A program made the translations under genes and the position numbers. The notes under the pieces were generated by a model that did no database searches, had not been told where the DNA came from, and saw nothing but the letters and a program-made list of their open reading frames with translations. Positions 26,941 to 35,557 of a stretch of DNA of 64,000 nt are shown one piece after another; the stretch's first letter is position 1; each line of letters opens with the position of its first letter. The stretch is taken from NCBI RefSeq assembly GCF_000024545.1, contig NC_013947.1:4278001-4342000 (forward strand). Direction: 5' to 3'. This stretch comes from Stackebrandtia nassauensis DSM 44728. GTDB lineage: Bacteria > Actinomycetota > Actinomycetes > Mycobacteriales > Micromonosporaceae.

Positions 26941-28341
26941 TCAGCTCAGCATCGTCGCGCGCCAGTCGTGCCGCAGCCGCTGTAGCTCCGCGAGCTTGTC
27001 GGGGTGAGCGTCGGCGAGGTTGCGGGTCTCGGCGGGGTCATCATCCAGGTTGTACAGGAACAGTCCGGCGCCCAGGTCGGTGTGCTCGTACTGAAGCAGC
27101 CCCCGCACCTCGTCGGACTCGCCGTCGGCGTAGCGCAGCTTCCAGGCCCCGCTTCTGGTCGCGTACTGGAAACCGCAGTCCCAGTGCAGCGCTTCATGTC
27201 CCGCGTCGGTCTCGCCGCGCAGCATGGCCCACTGGTCGACGCCGTGGCCGTCGCCGGGATCTCCCCCGGCGGCGGCCAGCAGGCTCGGGTACAGGTCCAA
27301 CGCGGAGATCAAGCCGTCGCGGTGTTCGCCAGCGGGGACGCCGCCGCCGGGCCAGCGCACCAGGAACGGCACCCGGATCCCGCCCTCGAACAGCGTGTAC
27401 TTGGAACCGGCCAGCGGCGTGTTGTCGCCGTGGTTGCAGTGCGAGCCGCCGTTGTCGGTCAGGTAGACCACGATGGTGTCCTCGCGCAGACCGTTGGCGT
27501 CCACGGTGTCCATCAGACGACCGATCTCGGCGTCCATCAGTTCCAGTTGCGCCAGATAGTACTCCCGGCCTTTGTCCAGATTGGGCGCCACGACGTCGTC
27601 GTACCAGTCGAAGTAGCTTCGGGTCTCGGGGTCCCAGTCGTGGTACTCGGACAGGCCGCGTTTACGCCGTTCGGCCTCGGGCAGCTGCCAGCAGAAGTTG
27701 TGGACGGCGTTGAAGGCCAGCATCAGGAAGAACGGGTTCGCGTCCCCGGCGTGGCCTGTGACGAAGTCGCGGGCCCGCTGACCGAGATCCCAGGTCAGGA
27801 AGTCCTCGGTCTCGTACTCGTCGTCGCCCTCCAGCAGCGGCTGGGTGCCCATCCGCCAGCCCGCCTCGCCGCGCGCCTCGTATTCGGCGCGCGAGTGCCG
27901 CAGGTAGTGCAGCCGCCCCTGGGACTGTCCGGCCAGGCCGTACCGGGTCTCGTCGAAGCCGTGGTGCGGTGGGCAGGCGTGGTCACCGAGCTGCTCGGGT
28001 CCGTAGTGGACTTTGCCGAAGTAGCCGGTGGTGTAGCCGCGCTCCTTGAAGCGCTCGGCGAGCGTCGGTGAGTCGTCGGGGAGCCGCGAGTTGTCGAACC
28101 ACGTGGTGCCGAACGACAACGGGTAGCGCCCCGACATGAGCCCGGCCCGCGACGGGCTGCAGATCGGCGCGGCGACGTAGGCGTTGTCGCAGGACACGCC
28201 CTCGGCGGCCAGCCGGTCGAGGGCCGGGGTGTGGACGTTGTCGTGGACGCCGAGCGCGGAGCGGTCGGCGTAGCCGTGGTCGTCGGACAGGATCACGATG
28301 ACGTTCGGTCGGCGGGACACGGCACCCCCATCAGCTGGCAA
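26941..28341 (-). CDS. Arylsulfatase-type sulfatase
   Basis: 466 aa. The formylglycine signature CSPSRAGLMSGR gives C61 as the residue converted to FGly by a sulfatase-modifying factor. The calcium site is DDHGYAD at the N-terminus, with TDNGG and GSKYTLFEGGIRVPFLVRWPG later, the latter a hallmark of the family. No signal peptide is visible, so it is predicted cytoplasmic. The TTG start at 28341 is uncertain; an in-frame GTG at 28320 (VSRRPNVIVI) has a GGGGG stretch upstream and is equally possible. It is 68 bp upstream of the ABC transporter gene on the same strand. The sulfate ester is unknown and the activating enzyme is not in the window. Confidence 0.92.
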   Translation of the reverse strand: MPADGGAVSRRPNVIVILSDDHGYADRSALGVHDNVHTPALDRLAAEGVSCDNAYVAAPICSPSRAGLMSGRYPLSFGTTWFDNSRLPDDSPTLAERFKERGYTTGYFGKVHYGPEQLGDHACPPHHGFDETRYGLAGQSQGRLHYLRHSRAEYEARGEAGWRMGTQPLLEGDDEYETEDFLTWDLGQRARDFVTGHAGDANPFFLMLAFNAVHNFCWQLPEAERRKRGLSEYHDWDPETRSYFDWYDDVVAPNLDKGREYYLAQLELMDAEIGRLMDTVDANGLREDTIVVYLTDNGGSHCNHGDNTPLAGSKYTLFEGGIRVPFLVRWPGGGVPAGEHRDGLISALDLYPSLLAAAGGDPGDGHGVDQWAMLRGETDAGHEALHWDCGFQYATRSGAWKLRYADGESDEVRGLLQYEHTDLGAGLFLYNLDDDPAETRNLADAHPDKLAELQRLRHDWRATMLS

Positions 28342-28409
28342 GCGATTTCCCGGACGCTACCAGCCGCGCCCGCCGACGGAACTGTGCGGCGGGCGGCGGC
28401 TCGGCGGGG

Positions 28410-30185
28410 TCAGTGGCTGTCGGCCGTCAGCAGCTGGGAGGCCGCCAGGTCGCGGTACAGCTCGTCGGTGGCGACCAGTTCGGTGTGGGAGCCCACCGCT
28501 CGCACTCGGCCAGCGTCCAGGACCACGATCTGGTTGGCGCTGGTCACCGTCGAGAGTCGGTGTGCCACAACGATGACGTTGGTGCGGTCGGCGGCGTCCA
28601 ACATCGTCTGTTTGAGCGCGGCCTCGTTGGCGGCGTCCAGTTGCGAGGTCGCCTCGTCGAGCAGCAGCAGCCGGGGTTTGCGCAGCAGTGCCCGCGCGAT
28701 GGCCACCCGCTGGCGCTCGCCGCCGGACAGGGTCATGCCCCGGTAGCCGATCGCGGAGTCCAGCCCGTCGGGCAGTGAGGCGACCAGCTCGGTCAGCCTG
28801 GCCCGCTTGACGATCTCGGCCAGCTCGGCCTCGGTCGCGTCGGGTGCCGCCATCAGCAGGTTCTCGCGCAGCGTGCCGTGCAGCACCGGAGCGTCCTGTT
28901 CGACGTAGCCGATCATGCCGCGCAGCGCCGCCAGCGGCCAGTCCTCGACCCGGGTCCCGTCGACCCGCACCTCGCCGGACGTGACCGGGTAGAAGCGTTC
29001 GATGAGGGAGAACACGGTGGTCTTGCCCGCGCCGGACGGTCCGACCAGCGCGGTCAGGCCGGTGCCGCTGGCCTCGAAGCTGACGCCGTGGTGCACCTGC
29101 GGCAGGCCGGGGCCGTAGCCGAAGGTGACGTTGTCGAAGGACAGCAGGGCCGGGCCGTTGTTCGCCGAGATGCTCGCGCCGTTGGAGGGTTGCTCGTGGG
29201 CGAGGTCGGCGACGGTCTCGACGCGTCGGATCGCCGCCAGCCCCGTCTGGAGTTGCGACAGCGCCGCGACCAGCGAGCTGATCGGCCCCATCAGGTAGAA
29301 CAGCAACAGCAGGAACCCGATCAGCGACGAGATGGTCATCGTTCCGGCGGCGACGCGGGCTCCGCCGACGCCCAGCACGATCAGGAACGCGACGTTGACC
29401 GGCAGCCAGGCCATCACCCCGGCCAGGGCCTCCCACACCGCGACCATGACGCCCTTGTCGCGGGCTTCGCGGGCGGCGACGTCGAGTTTGCCGATCTCGA
29501 TGTCCTCGGCGCCGCTGGCCTTGACCGTCCGGAAGGCGCTGAAGATGCGCTCCAGTATGGAGCCCATCTCGCCGAGCGCGGCCTGCGAGGCGGTGGTGGC
29601 GTTGCGGATGCGGGGCATGATCAGCGTCATGATGATCGACACCAGCACGATCATCGCCATGGTGGTGCCGAACAGCACCAGGTCGATCCAGGCCATCAGG
29701 GCGATCCCGCCCAGCAGCATGAACACCGCGGTGGTGCCGCCGATGACGGTGGTGGACGCGACGGTGCGCAGCAGGTTGGTGTCGGAGGTGAGGCGCGAGA
29801 CCAGGTCACCGGGTTTGAGCCGGTCGACCTCGGCGATGGTGAGCCGCACCAGGCTGCCGACCAGGCGGCGCCGGACGGTCAGCACGATGTCCTGTCCGGT
29901 GCGCTGCATCAGGTAGGGCCCGAAGGCTTCCAACGCGCCCCCGACCAGTACCGCCGCGACCAGGATCAGCAGCGGGTTGCGCAGCGATTCGCCGGTCTCC
30001 AGCGACTCGATCACGTCCATGGCGACGATCGGCTGGACCAGCCCGATCAGGCCGCCCAGGAACGCCAGGGTGCCACCGGTGATCAGCAGCGGCAGGTGCT
30101 GGCGGGCGTAGAACCACAGTCGGCGAAGCGGTGCCCGGCCCTCGTCGGCGGGGGCTTCGGCGGGTGTCTCGATGGCGTCGGTCAT
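28410..30185 (-). CDS. ABC exporter, fused TMD-NBD (LmrA/MsbA-like)
   Basis: 591-aa half-transporter. The membrane domain (about 25-320) has six predicted helices (LLITGGTLAFLGGLIGL, PLLILVAAVLVGGAL and others). The ATPase domain has Walker A GPSGAGKTT (about 385), Q-loop YVEQDAPVLHGTLREN, signature LSGGERQRVAIARALL, Walker B LLLLDEATSQLD and H-loop AHRLST, all intact, so it can function as a homodimer. ATG 30185 follows AAGAG. It lies 90 bp downstream of a TetR gene and an MFS gene on the same strand, suggesting a regulated efflux locus. Substrate unknown. Confidence 0.93.
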   Translation of the reverse strand: MTDAIETPAEAPADEGRAPLRRLWFYARQHLPLLITGGTLAFLGGLIGLVQPIVAMDVIESLETGESLRNPLLILVAAVLVGGALEAFGPYLMQRTGQDIVLTVRRRLVGSLVRLTIAEVDRLKPGDLVSRLTSDTNLLRTVASTTVIGGTTAVFMLLGGIALMAWIDLVLFGTTMAMIVLVSIIMTLIMPRIRNATTASQAALGEMGSILERIFSAFRTVKASGAEDIEIGKLDVAAREARDKGVMVAVWEALAGVMAWLPVNVAFLIVLGVGGARVAAGTMTISSLIGFLLLLFYLMGPISSLVAALSQLQTGLAAIRRVETVADLAHEQPSNGASISANNGPALLSFDNVTFGYGPGLPQVHHGVSFEASGTGLTALVGPSGAGKTTVFSLIERFYPVTSGEVRVDGTRVEDWPLAALRGMIGYVEQDAPVLHGTLRENLLMAAPDATEAELAEIVKRARLTELVASLPDGLDSAIGYRGMTLSGGERQRVAIARALLRKPRLLLLDEATSQLDAANEAALKQTMLDAADRTNVIVVAHRLSTVTSANQIVVLDAGRVRAVGSHTELVATDELYRDLAASQLLTADSH

Positions 30186-30238
30186 GGCTCTTTTCCTGTC
30201 TGGGGATCGCGACGCTACCAGCGCCTTACGACGCTCGC

Positions 30239-30256
30239 CTCGGTCTCAATACCGAG
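30239..30256 (-). promoter_or_regulatory. Inverted repeat before the ABC exporter gene
   Basis: CTCGGT (30239-30244) and ACCGAG (30251-30256) form a perfect 6-bp dyad with 6-nt spacer in the 90-bp gap between the tetR-family stop and the exporter start. It could be an operator for the TetR protein encoded just upstream or a small hairpin; nothing distinguishes these. Confidence 0.35.
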
Positions 30257-30275
30257 CTGTCCTCAGTCTCTGGTC

Positions 30276-30854
30276 CTAGGCCTCGGGGGCGGGCCATGGC
30301 AGCAGGATCCGCAGCGCGGCCTCGAAGTCGGCGGCGGTGTATTCGCGGTTCGCCAACAGCGCCCGCAGCAGCAGGCCGTCGAAGGCGGACACGAACAGGT
30401 CGACCCGCACGGGGTCGGTGGTGAAGCGGCGGGCGAACTCGGCCGCGGCGGCGGCCCACAGTTCGGTGGACTCGCGCAGTTCCGGCCGCCGGGCCGCCAG
30501 CAGGAACAGCTCGTATTCGGCCAGCAGGTGCCCGTCGGGTTTGGCGACCAGGTCGGCCATCATCGCCGCGATCGCGGGGCGGCAGTCGACGTCGTCGGGC
30601 AGCGAGTCGGCGATGACGCGCAGTTTCTCGGCGTCCTCGCGCATGCAGGTGGACAGCGCGTCGCACAGCAGGTCGTCGATGCTGGCGAAGTAGTAGGTGG
30701 ACGCGGTGGTGGGCACGTCGGCCTCCCGCGCGACCGTCCGATGTGTGACGCCGGAGACGCCGTCGCGCGCGACCACCCGCAGCGTGGCGTCGATGAGCGC
30801 GCGGCGACGGCGTTCGCCCTTGGCCCGGCGTCCGTCGATGGTGGACTCAGACAG
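30276..30854 (-). CDS. TetR-family repressor, probable CTG start
   Basis: 192 aa when read from CTG 30854. The helix-turn-helix is complete only with this extension: GRRAKGERRRRALIDATLRVVARDGVSGVTHRTVAREADVPTTASTYYF. The first ATG/GTG inside the gene would remove helix 1. A perfect AGGAGG ends 5 nt before the CTG, and no ATG, GTG or TTG is available at that distance. The C-terminal ligand domain is helical and of the TetR_C type. It lies between an MFS transporter gene (28 bp) and an ABC exporter gene, and probably represses one or both. Confidence 0.8.
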   Translation of the reverse strand: MSESTIDGRRAKGERRRRALIDATLRVVARDGVSGVTHRTVAREADVPTTASTYYFASIDDLLCDALSTCMREDAEKLRVIADSLPDDVDCRPAIAAMMADLVAKPDGHLLAEYELFLLAARRPELRESTELWAAAAAEFARRFTTDPVRVDLFVSAFDGLLLRALLANREYTAADFEAALRILLPWPAPEA

Positions 30855-30882
30855 TGTCGCCTCCTGTGTTCGGCGACCGAGC

Positions 30883-32112
30883 CTACCCGGCGGCGCTGGT
30901 CACCGGCATCCTTTCGGTGGCCCCTGGTCGCGAGCGCAGCGCCCTGGTCAGCATCCGCAGGCCGACGGTCGCCGCGGCCAGGGCCAGCACGCCGCCGCAC
31001 AGGGCGACGGTGAAGCCGGTGGTGGCGCCGAAGGCGTCCACGACGAAGCCCGACGCCCCGGCTCCGGCAGCCATGCCGATACTGACGCCGGTGGCGGCCC
31101 AGGTCAATCCCTCGGTGAGCTGGGCCGGTGGCACCAGTTTCTCGATGAGGCTCATGACGATGATCATCGTGGGCGCGAAGAAGGCTCCGGCGACGAACAC
31201 GGCGGCCGACAGGCTCGCGATGTCGGCGGCCAGCAGGAACGGCAGCGTGGTGGCGGCGGTTCCGGCCGCGCCGATGACGAGCTGTTTCGGCAGCGCGATG
31301 CGGGGCTTCCAGGCACCGAAGGCCAAACCGGCGATGCCGGAGCCCAGCGCGTAGCAGGTGGCGACGATTCCGGCGGCGGCGGTGATGCCCTGCTGTTCGG
31401 CGAAGGCGACGCTGACGACGTCGACGGTGCCGACCACCACTCCCCCGGCGAACAGGACGAACACCAACAGCCGCAAGGGTGCGCGCCGGATCGCCGAGCC
31501 GCCGCCGGTCTCGGCGGGGCGGGGTGCGGGTTCGGTGCGGCGCTGTACTGCGAAGGCCGCGACCCCGGCGACCAGCAGCACGATGGCCAGCAGCGGCCCG
31601 GCCTGCGGGAACACGGCGGTGGACAGCAGGATCGACACCGCCGGTCCGGTGACGTAGGTCAGTTCGTCCACGACGGACTCGAAGGAGTGGGTGGTGGTCA
31701 TGGCGTCGCTGCCCCGGTAGATCTCGGTCCAGCGCGCCCGGACCATGGCGCTCATGGTCGGCAGGGTTCCGGCCGGGACGGCGAAGGCGAACAGGGTCCA
31801 GGCGGGCGCTCCGAAGTGGGCGCTCAGCAGGACGCCGGTGATGGACGCGGCGCTGACGGCCATGGCGGGCACCAGGATCCGGCGTTGTCCGTGCCGGTCG
31901 ACCAGTCGCGACACCAGCGGGCTCAGCAGCGCCATCGACAGCGTGAACGTGGCCGAGACGGCTCCGGCGAGGCCGTACTGGCCGCGCAGTTCGGACAGCA
32001 TCGCGACCAGGCCGATGGGCAGCATCGACTGCGGCATCCGGGCGACGAATCCGGCGAGACTGAAGCGCAGACTGCCTGGGGCGGCGAAGATCTCGCGGTA
32101 GGGCTTGAGCAC
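30883..32112 (-). CDS. MFS transporter
   Basis: 409 aa with twelve predicted transmembrane segments and the MFS signature in the 2-3 loop (SRLVDRHGQRRILVP, analogous to GxxxDRxGRRK). The central loop is Pro/Arg-rich. The GTG start at 32112 is supported by GGGAGG 5 nt upstream. Transport direction and substrate cannot be read, but the neighbours (TetR, ABC exporter) suggest efflux. The divergent promoter is shared with the PfpI/MarR pair, where tandem GACA-N6-TGTC sites lie. Confidence 0.9.
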   Translation of the reverse strand: MLKPYREIFAAPGSLRFSLAGFVARMPQSMLPIGLVAMLSELRGQYGLAGAVSATFTLSMALLSPLVSRLVDRHGQRRILVPAMAVSAASITGVLLSAHFGAPAWTLFAFAVPAGTLPTMSAMVRARWTEIYRGSDAMTTTHSFESVVDELTYVTGPAVSILLSTAVFPQAGPLLAIVLLVAGVAAFAVQRRTEPAPRPAETGGGSAIRRAPLRLLVFVLFAGGVVVGTVDVVSVAFAEQQGITAAAGIVATCYALGSGIAGLAFGAWKPRIALPKQLVIGAAGTAATTLPFLLAADIASLSAAVFVAGAFFAPTMIIVMSLIEKLVPPAQLTEGLTWAATGVSIGMAAGAGASGFVVDAFGATTGFTVALCGGVLALAAATVGLRMLTRALRSRPGATERMPVTSAAG

Positions 32113-32211
32113 GAAGTCCTCCCTTCAAGAAACTGGGACTATCGTTCAAGTTTTTATCACGCGGACGCGAGCCCGCCCAGACATCCGAAGGGTGGGGTCC
32201 ATCACCATCAA

Positions 32212-32248
32212 TTGACAACATGCTGTCGATATGACAGACTTCTGTCAT
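32212..32248 (+). promoter_or_regulatory. Tandem GACA-N6-TGTC operators at the pfpI-marR promoter
   Basis: Two copies of GACA-N6-TGTC occur (GACA 32214-32217 with TGTC 32224-32227; GACA 32233-32236 with TGTC 32243-32246), centred 19 bp apart, nearly two helical turns. The second sits within the perfect dyad ATGACAGA/TCTGTCAT (32231-32248). The first overlaps a TTGACA -35-like hexamer (32212-32217). Two near-phased sites suggest cooperative binding by the MarR dimer encoded downstream. Confidence 0.65.
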
Positions 32249-32267
32249 AACAATCAGGAGGAATGAA

Positions 32268-32882
32268 ATGACCAAGTCAGTGCACGTCGCGATCTACGAC
32301 ACCCTCGCGGACTGGGAGATCGGGCACATCACGGCCCACATCAACAACGGCGAGTTCCAGCGCGAACCCGGCCAGTACCAGATCGTCACGGTCGGCGAGA
32401 CCGCCGAACCGATCACGACCATGGGCGGGCTGCGCGTCACCCCGGACACCACACTGGACCAGGTCTCGGCGGCCGACAGCGCCATGCTGATCCTGCCCGG
32501 CGCGGCGACCTGGGTTCCCGAGGGCAACAAGGCTTTCCGGGCCAAGGCCCGCGAGTTCGCCGAAGCCGGGGTGCCGGTGGCGGCGATCTGCGGCGCCACC
32601 TTCGGCATGGCCGCCGAGGGCCTGCTGGACGAGCGCGCCCACACCAGCAACGCCCCCCAGTTCCTCACCATGAGCGGCTACAAGGGAGCGTCGAACTACC
32701 GCGACGAACTCGCCGTCACCGACGGCAACCTCATCACCGCCAGCGGCATCGCGCCGGTCCACTTCGCCCGCGAGGTCTTCGCGCTGCTGGGCGTCTACGA
32801 ACCGTCGGTACTGGAGTCCTGGTACAAACTGTACGGTCAGCAGGACCCGTCCGGATACTTCGAACTCATGGAGTCGGCGTGA
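32268..32882 (+). CDS. DJ-1/PfpI-family protein
   Basis: 204 aa, a single DJ-1/PfpI (class I glutamine amidotransferase-like) domain. The nucleophile-elbow cysteine is C108 in VAAICGATFG. The N-terminal strand (VHVAIYDTLADWEIG) and the segment ILPGAATW match the family. The usual catalytic His after Cys is not obvious, so protease, glyoxalase or deglycase activity is unassigned. The ATG follows AGGAGG at 32256-32261. The gene overlaps a MarR gene (GTGA) and is under tandem operators, so it is probably an inducible stress-response unit. Confidence 0.9.
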   Translation: MTKSVHVAIYDTLADWEIGHITAHINNGEFQREPGQYQIVTVGETAEPITTMGGLRVTPDTTLDQVSAADSAMLILPGAATWVPEGNKAFRAKAREFAEAGVPVAAICGATFGMAAEGLLDERAHTSNAPQFLTMSGYKGASNYRDELAVTDGNLITASGIAPVHFAREVFALLGVYEPSVLESWYKLYGQQDPSGYFELMESA

Positions 32883-33325
32883 CACAAGAAGAACAGGACC
32901 TGTTGAGCGGTGCGGCCTTGACCTCGTTCCGGCTCAGTGGCCAGTTTCTCGCGGTGGCCGAGAAACTGGCCCGCCCGGTGGGGCTGACGGCGGCCTGGTG
33001 GCAGGTCCTGGGCGCGGTGCTGCGGGAACCGCTGCCGGTGGCCGGGATCGCCCGCGCCATGGGCATCACCCGCCAGAGCGTGCAGCGCATCGCCGACCGG
33101 CTGGTGAACGACGGCCTGGCCGAGTACCTCCCCAACCCGGCCCACCGCCGCGCCCAGCTGGTGCGCCCCACCCAGGCCGGTTACGACGCCGTCCGAAAGA
33201 TCGACCCCGCCCACGCCGCCTTCGCTCACCGCCTCACCCAGGCGATGGGGGCCGAGGAACTGGAAGCGGCGCTCAAGGCGATGACCACCCTGTCGCGTGT
33301 GCTGGACGACCTCGACGCCGAGTAA
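32879..33325 (+). CDS. MarR-family regulator
   Basis: 148 aa with a central winged helix (PLPVAGIARAMGITRQSVQRIADRLVNDGLAEYLPNPAHRRAQLVRPT), in which HRRAQLV forms the wing. Flanking helices give the dimer interface. The GTG start overlaps the PfpI stop, so it is coupled. It is the natural candidate to bind the two palindromes at 32212-32248 and to repress its own operon, and possibly the divergent MFS gene. Confidence 0.9.
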   Translation: MTQEEQDLLSGAALTSFRLSGQFLAVAEKLARPVGLTAAWWQVLGAVLREPLPVAGIARAMGITRQSVQRIADRLVNDGLAEYLPNPAHRRAQLVRPTQAGYDAVRKIDPAHAAFAHRLTQAMGAEELEAALKAMTTLSRVLDDLDAE

Positions 33326-33363
33326 CCCCACTGGTGTCGCCACCCTTGGCTAGGGTTCGCAGC

Positions 33364-34455
33364 ATGACCGACCGACGCCAGGTACTGCGATTTCGCGTCC
33401 ACGCCCAGCAGCTCGACCGCACCAGCGGCGGACTGGCCGACACCACCGTCCTCGACTTCGGCGTCCAGGAGACCGGCCCCGACGGAGCGGGCTGGGCGCT
33501 GGCGATCCGTGGCGTCGACGTCGCCAACCTCGCCGCGACGGATCTCATCACACTGTGGACCCTGCGGGGAGCGCCCCACCGCTACCGCCGCGCCGATGCC
33601 CCCGACGTGGCCGCGGCGGTGGCCCCGTACTCCGACGCCGACGCGGGCAAACGCATCTTCGACGCCTCGAAACCGTTGAAGGCGGCCGGAATCGGCAACG
33701 TGGAGGCACTGGACGAAGTGGCCGGACAACTGCGCCGCCTCGTCACCGAACCGATGGTCAAGGGAGACGTGTCGGGACGGCTCAACAAGGTTCTGGACGA
33801 GCCGTATCTGCGGTTCTGCCGCCCTTGCGACGCGATCCACATCTACGAGCAGCCGTTTCGGCTGGCGGCGATCCGCGCCGGGCTGGAGCTGCGACCGGGG
33901 ACCTCGCCGCCGGTACTGGAGCCGATCCCCGGGTTCAAGCCGTCGGCCACGGCGGACGAACGCTTCGACCTGGTGCGCTGCTACCTGCGACTGCTGGGCC
34001 CGGCGACACCGAAACAGGTCGCCGAGTTCCTGGACGCGCCGGTCAAGGACGTGAAGGCGCACTGGCCCGAGGACGTCGTGGCGGTGACGGTGGACGGCGA
34101 GGAGCGCTGGCTGCTGGCGTCCGATGAGGAGGCTCTGCGATCGGCGGCGGGTAAGGCGACGCGGCTGCTCGGGCCATACGACCTGTTCCTACAGGGACGG
34201 GACCGCGCCACGATCCAGCCGGACAAGGCGCGGGCCAAGGAGCTGTGGCCGGTACTGGGACGGCCGGGCGCGGTGCTGGTGGACGGCGAGCTCGTCGGGG
34301 CGTGGCGGCCCCGTAAGTCCGGCAAGCGGATGAGCGTAACCGTCAAACCGTGGCAGACCATCGCCGCCGCCACCCGCAAGGCCATCAGCGAGCAGGCCGA
34401 GCGGCTGGCGGCGAATCGCGGGGCGGAACTGTCCACGATCGAGTTCGACGACTGA
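33364..34455 (+). CDS. Winged-helix DNA-binding protein of the HTH_42/AlkZ-like family
   Basis: 363 aa. Tandem winged-helix modules are recognisable: ITLWTLRGAPHRYRR (the R-G-x-x-H motif of AlkZ-like proteins), DLVRCYLRLLGPATPKQVAEFL and the C-terminal GPYDLFLQGRDRATIQP followed by PGAVLVDGELVGAWR. The family includes DNA glycosylase AlkZ/YcaQ, which excises alkylated or cross-linked bases; the catalytic QxQ pair is represented by FGVQ here, so activity is uncertain. ATG 33364 is chosen as it follows a short gap after marR; the frame upstream is a shadow. Confidence 0.75.
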   Translation: MTDRRQVLRFRVHAQQLDRTSGGLADTTVLDFGVQETGPDGAGWALAIRGVDVANLAATDLITLWTLRGAPHRYRRADAPDVAAAVAPYSDADAGKRIFDASKPLKAAGIGNVEALDEVAGQLRRLVTEPMVKGDVSGRLNKVLDEPYLRFCRPCDAIHIYEQPFRLAAIRAGLELRPGTSPPVLEPIPGFKPSATADERFDLVRCYLRLLGPATPKQVAEFLDAPVKDVKAHWPEDVVAVTVDGEERWLLASDEEALRSAAGKATRLLGPYDLFLQGRDRATIQPDKARAKELWPVLGRPGAVLVDGELVGAWRPRKSGKRMSVTVKPWQTIAAATRKAISEQAERLAANRGAELSTIEFDD

Positions 34456-34468
34456 AGCGCGGCCGGGT

Positions 34469-34487
34469 GCCGCGACTGCGTCGCGGC
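34469..34487. terminator. Hairpin after the AlkZ-like gene
   Basis: GCCGCGAC (34469-34476) and GTCGCGGC (34480-34487) form a perfect 8-bp stem with a 3-nt loop, 14 bp after the stop codon and just before the heptamer array. There is no T-run. It could end the transcript. Confidence 0.45.
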
Positions 34488-34490
34488 AGT

Positions 34491-34560
34491 CGGGCCACGG
34501 GCCACGGGCCACGGGCCACGGGCCACGGGCCACGGGCCACGGGCCACGGGCCACGGGCCA
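34491..34560. repeat. Ten perfect tandem copies of a 7-bp unit (CGGGCCA)
   Basis: The heptamer CGGGCCA is repeated exactly ten times without mismatch. The unit is not a multiple of three and all six frames remain open through it, so the ORFs crossing it are artefacts. It lies in the 147-bp gap between the AlkZ-like gene and the convergent C39-like gene. Perfect copies suggest recent expansion by slippage. Nothing else is seen in the gap except the hairpin. Confidence 0.95.
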
Positions 34561-34602
34561 CGACGAGCGTGCCTCAACCGGCCTGGCTGACCACAGTTCT
34601 GG

Positions 34603-35520
34603 CTACAGCGCTGCGGCCAGCTCGAAATAGGTCGGGGCCAATCGGCGCATCGTTGCCGCCGCGCTCTTGTTGTTCCCCGCGACGAGGTCGTACTGCAACC
34701 TTCCTACTAGTCGCGACTGCCGCGCCGCGATCCTCGCGGCTGCTGGCTGGTCGATATCGGACAGAGCCACGGCGGCATCATTGAGACGGCGCGCGCCCAC
34801 ACGCACCGCGAAGTGAACCAGGTGCCCCCTGGTCTCCTCGTCCAGGCCACTCTCGGTCAGCTCGGCCAGACGATGAAGGGCCGCTTCGGTTCCCAGCGTT
34901 CCGGGTGGCACCGTGCCGTCGTACGCGTTGGTCAGCCATCGAACGGCACCAGGCAGCGCCGCGCGAAGAGCCTCGCGCACATCCACGTCCCGCTCCTTGA
35001 CGAAGTCGGTGCGCATCACGAACGGCGGGTCAACCCATGGCACCAGTTCGGCGCGCCAGGCTTTGGCGAACTGGGCGACGGGAAGGGTGGCATAGGGGTG
35101 CCCATGCGGATCGTGCATGACGACGACGTCATCGTCGACCTCGAGCACGACGACCCAGTGGTCGGCCCCGATCGCACCCGTCATGGTGGGCTGATGCGAC
35201 AGCAGCCCCATCTCGACCGGCCCGACCATGACGGGGCCACGCTTCACCGCCTCCCGCAACATCGCTACAGCGGTATCCGCGTCACCGCCGACGTTGCGCT
35301 CGCACCGCCAGCCCAGCAGTCGCAGGGCGTCGTCGATGCCGAGGTCCGGGTCCCAGCCGTAGGGGTCGAACAGCGGCAGCTTTCCGCCCAGCAATTGCAT
35401 CCCGAACGGGGAACCGGTGAGCACTTCAAGCCGCGACGGACCGGGAGTCTCCGGCCCGAGCATCATCGACAAACTGTTGGCGTAGCAATACGGTCCGGAA
35501 CCGGTGTAGGGCAGGCTCAT
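34603..35520 (-). CDS. Papain-like/C39-type cysteine peptidase-like protein (BtrH-N-like)
   Basis: 305 aa. The N-terminus SLPYTGSGPYCYANSLSMMLG holds a Cys in the position of C39/BtrH N-terminal peptidases. The central part has GADHWVVVLEVDDDVVVMHDPHGHPY, with the candidate catalytic His in DHWVVV and Asp in HDP. The remaining half is helical. No signal peptide is present, so the protein acts inside the cell. The ATG follows AAGGAG. It lies 37 bp after a merR-family gene and is probably regulated by it. Function unknown; acyl transfer as in BtrH is an alternative to proteolysis. Confidence 0.7.
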   Translation of the reverse strand: MSLPYTGSGPYCYANSLSMMLGPETPGPSRLEVLTGSPFGMQLLGGKLPLFDPYGWDPDLGIDDALRLLGWRCERNVGGDADTAVAMLREAVKRGPVMVGPVEMGLLSHQPTMTGAIGADHWVVVLEVDDDVVVMHDPHGHPYATLPVAQFAKAWRAELVPWVDPPFVMRTDFVKERDVDVREALRAALPGAVRWLTNAYDGTVPPGTLGTEAALHRLAELTESGLDEETRGHLVHFAVRVGARRLNDAAVALSDIDQPAAARIAARQSRLVGRLQYDLVAGNNKSAAATMRRLAPTYFELAAAL

Positions 35521-35557
35521 CTGCCATCTCCTTACTGTGAGGGGTGTCGAACGGTCG

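Noticed and set aside
34491-34560. Heptamer array considered as a CRISPR or coding repeat
   Set aside because: There are no spacers between units, the unit is 7 bp and all frames are open through it.
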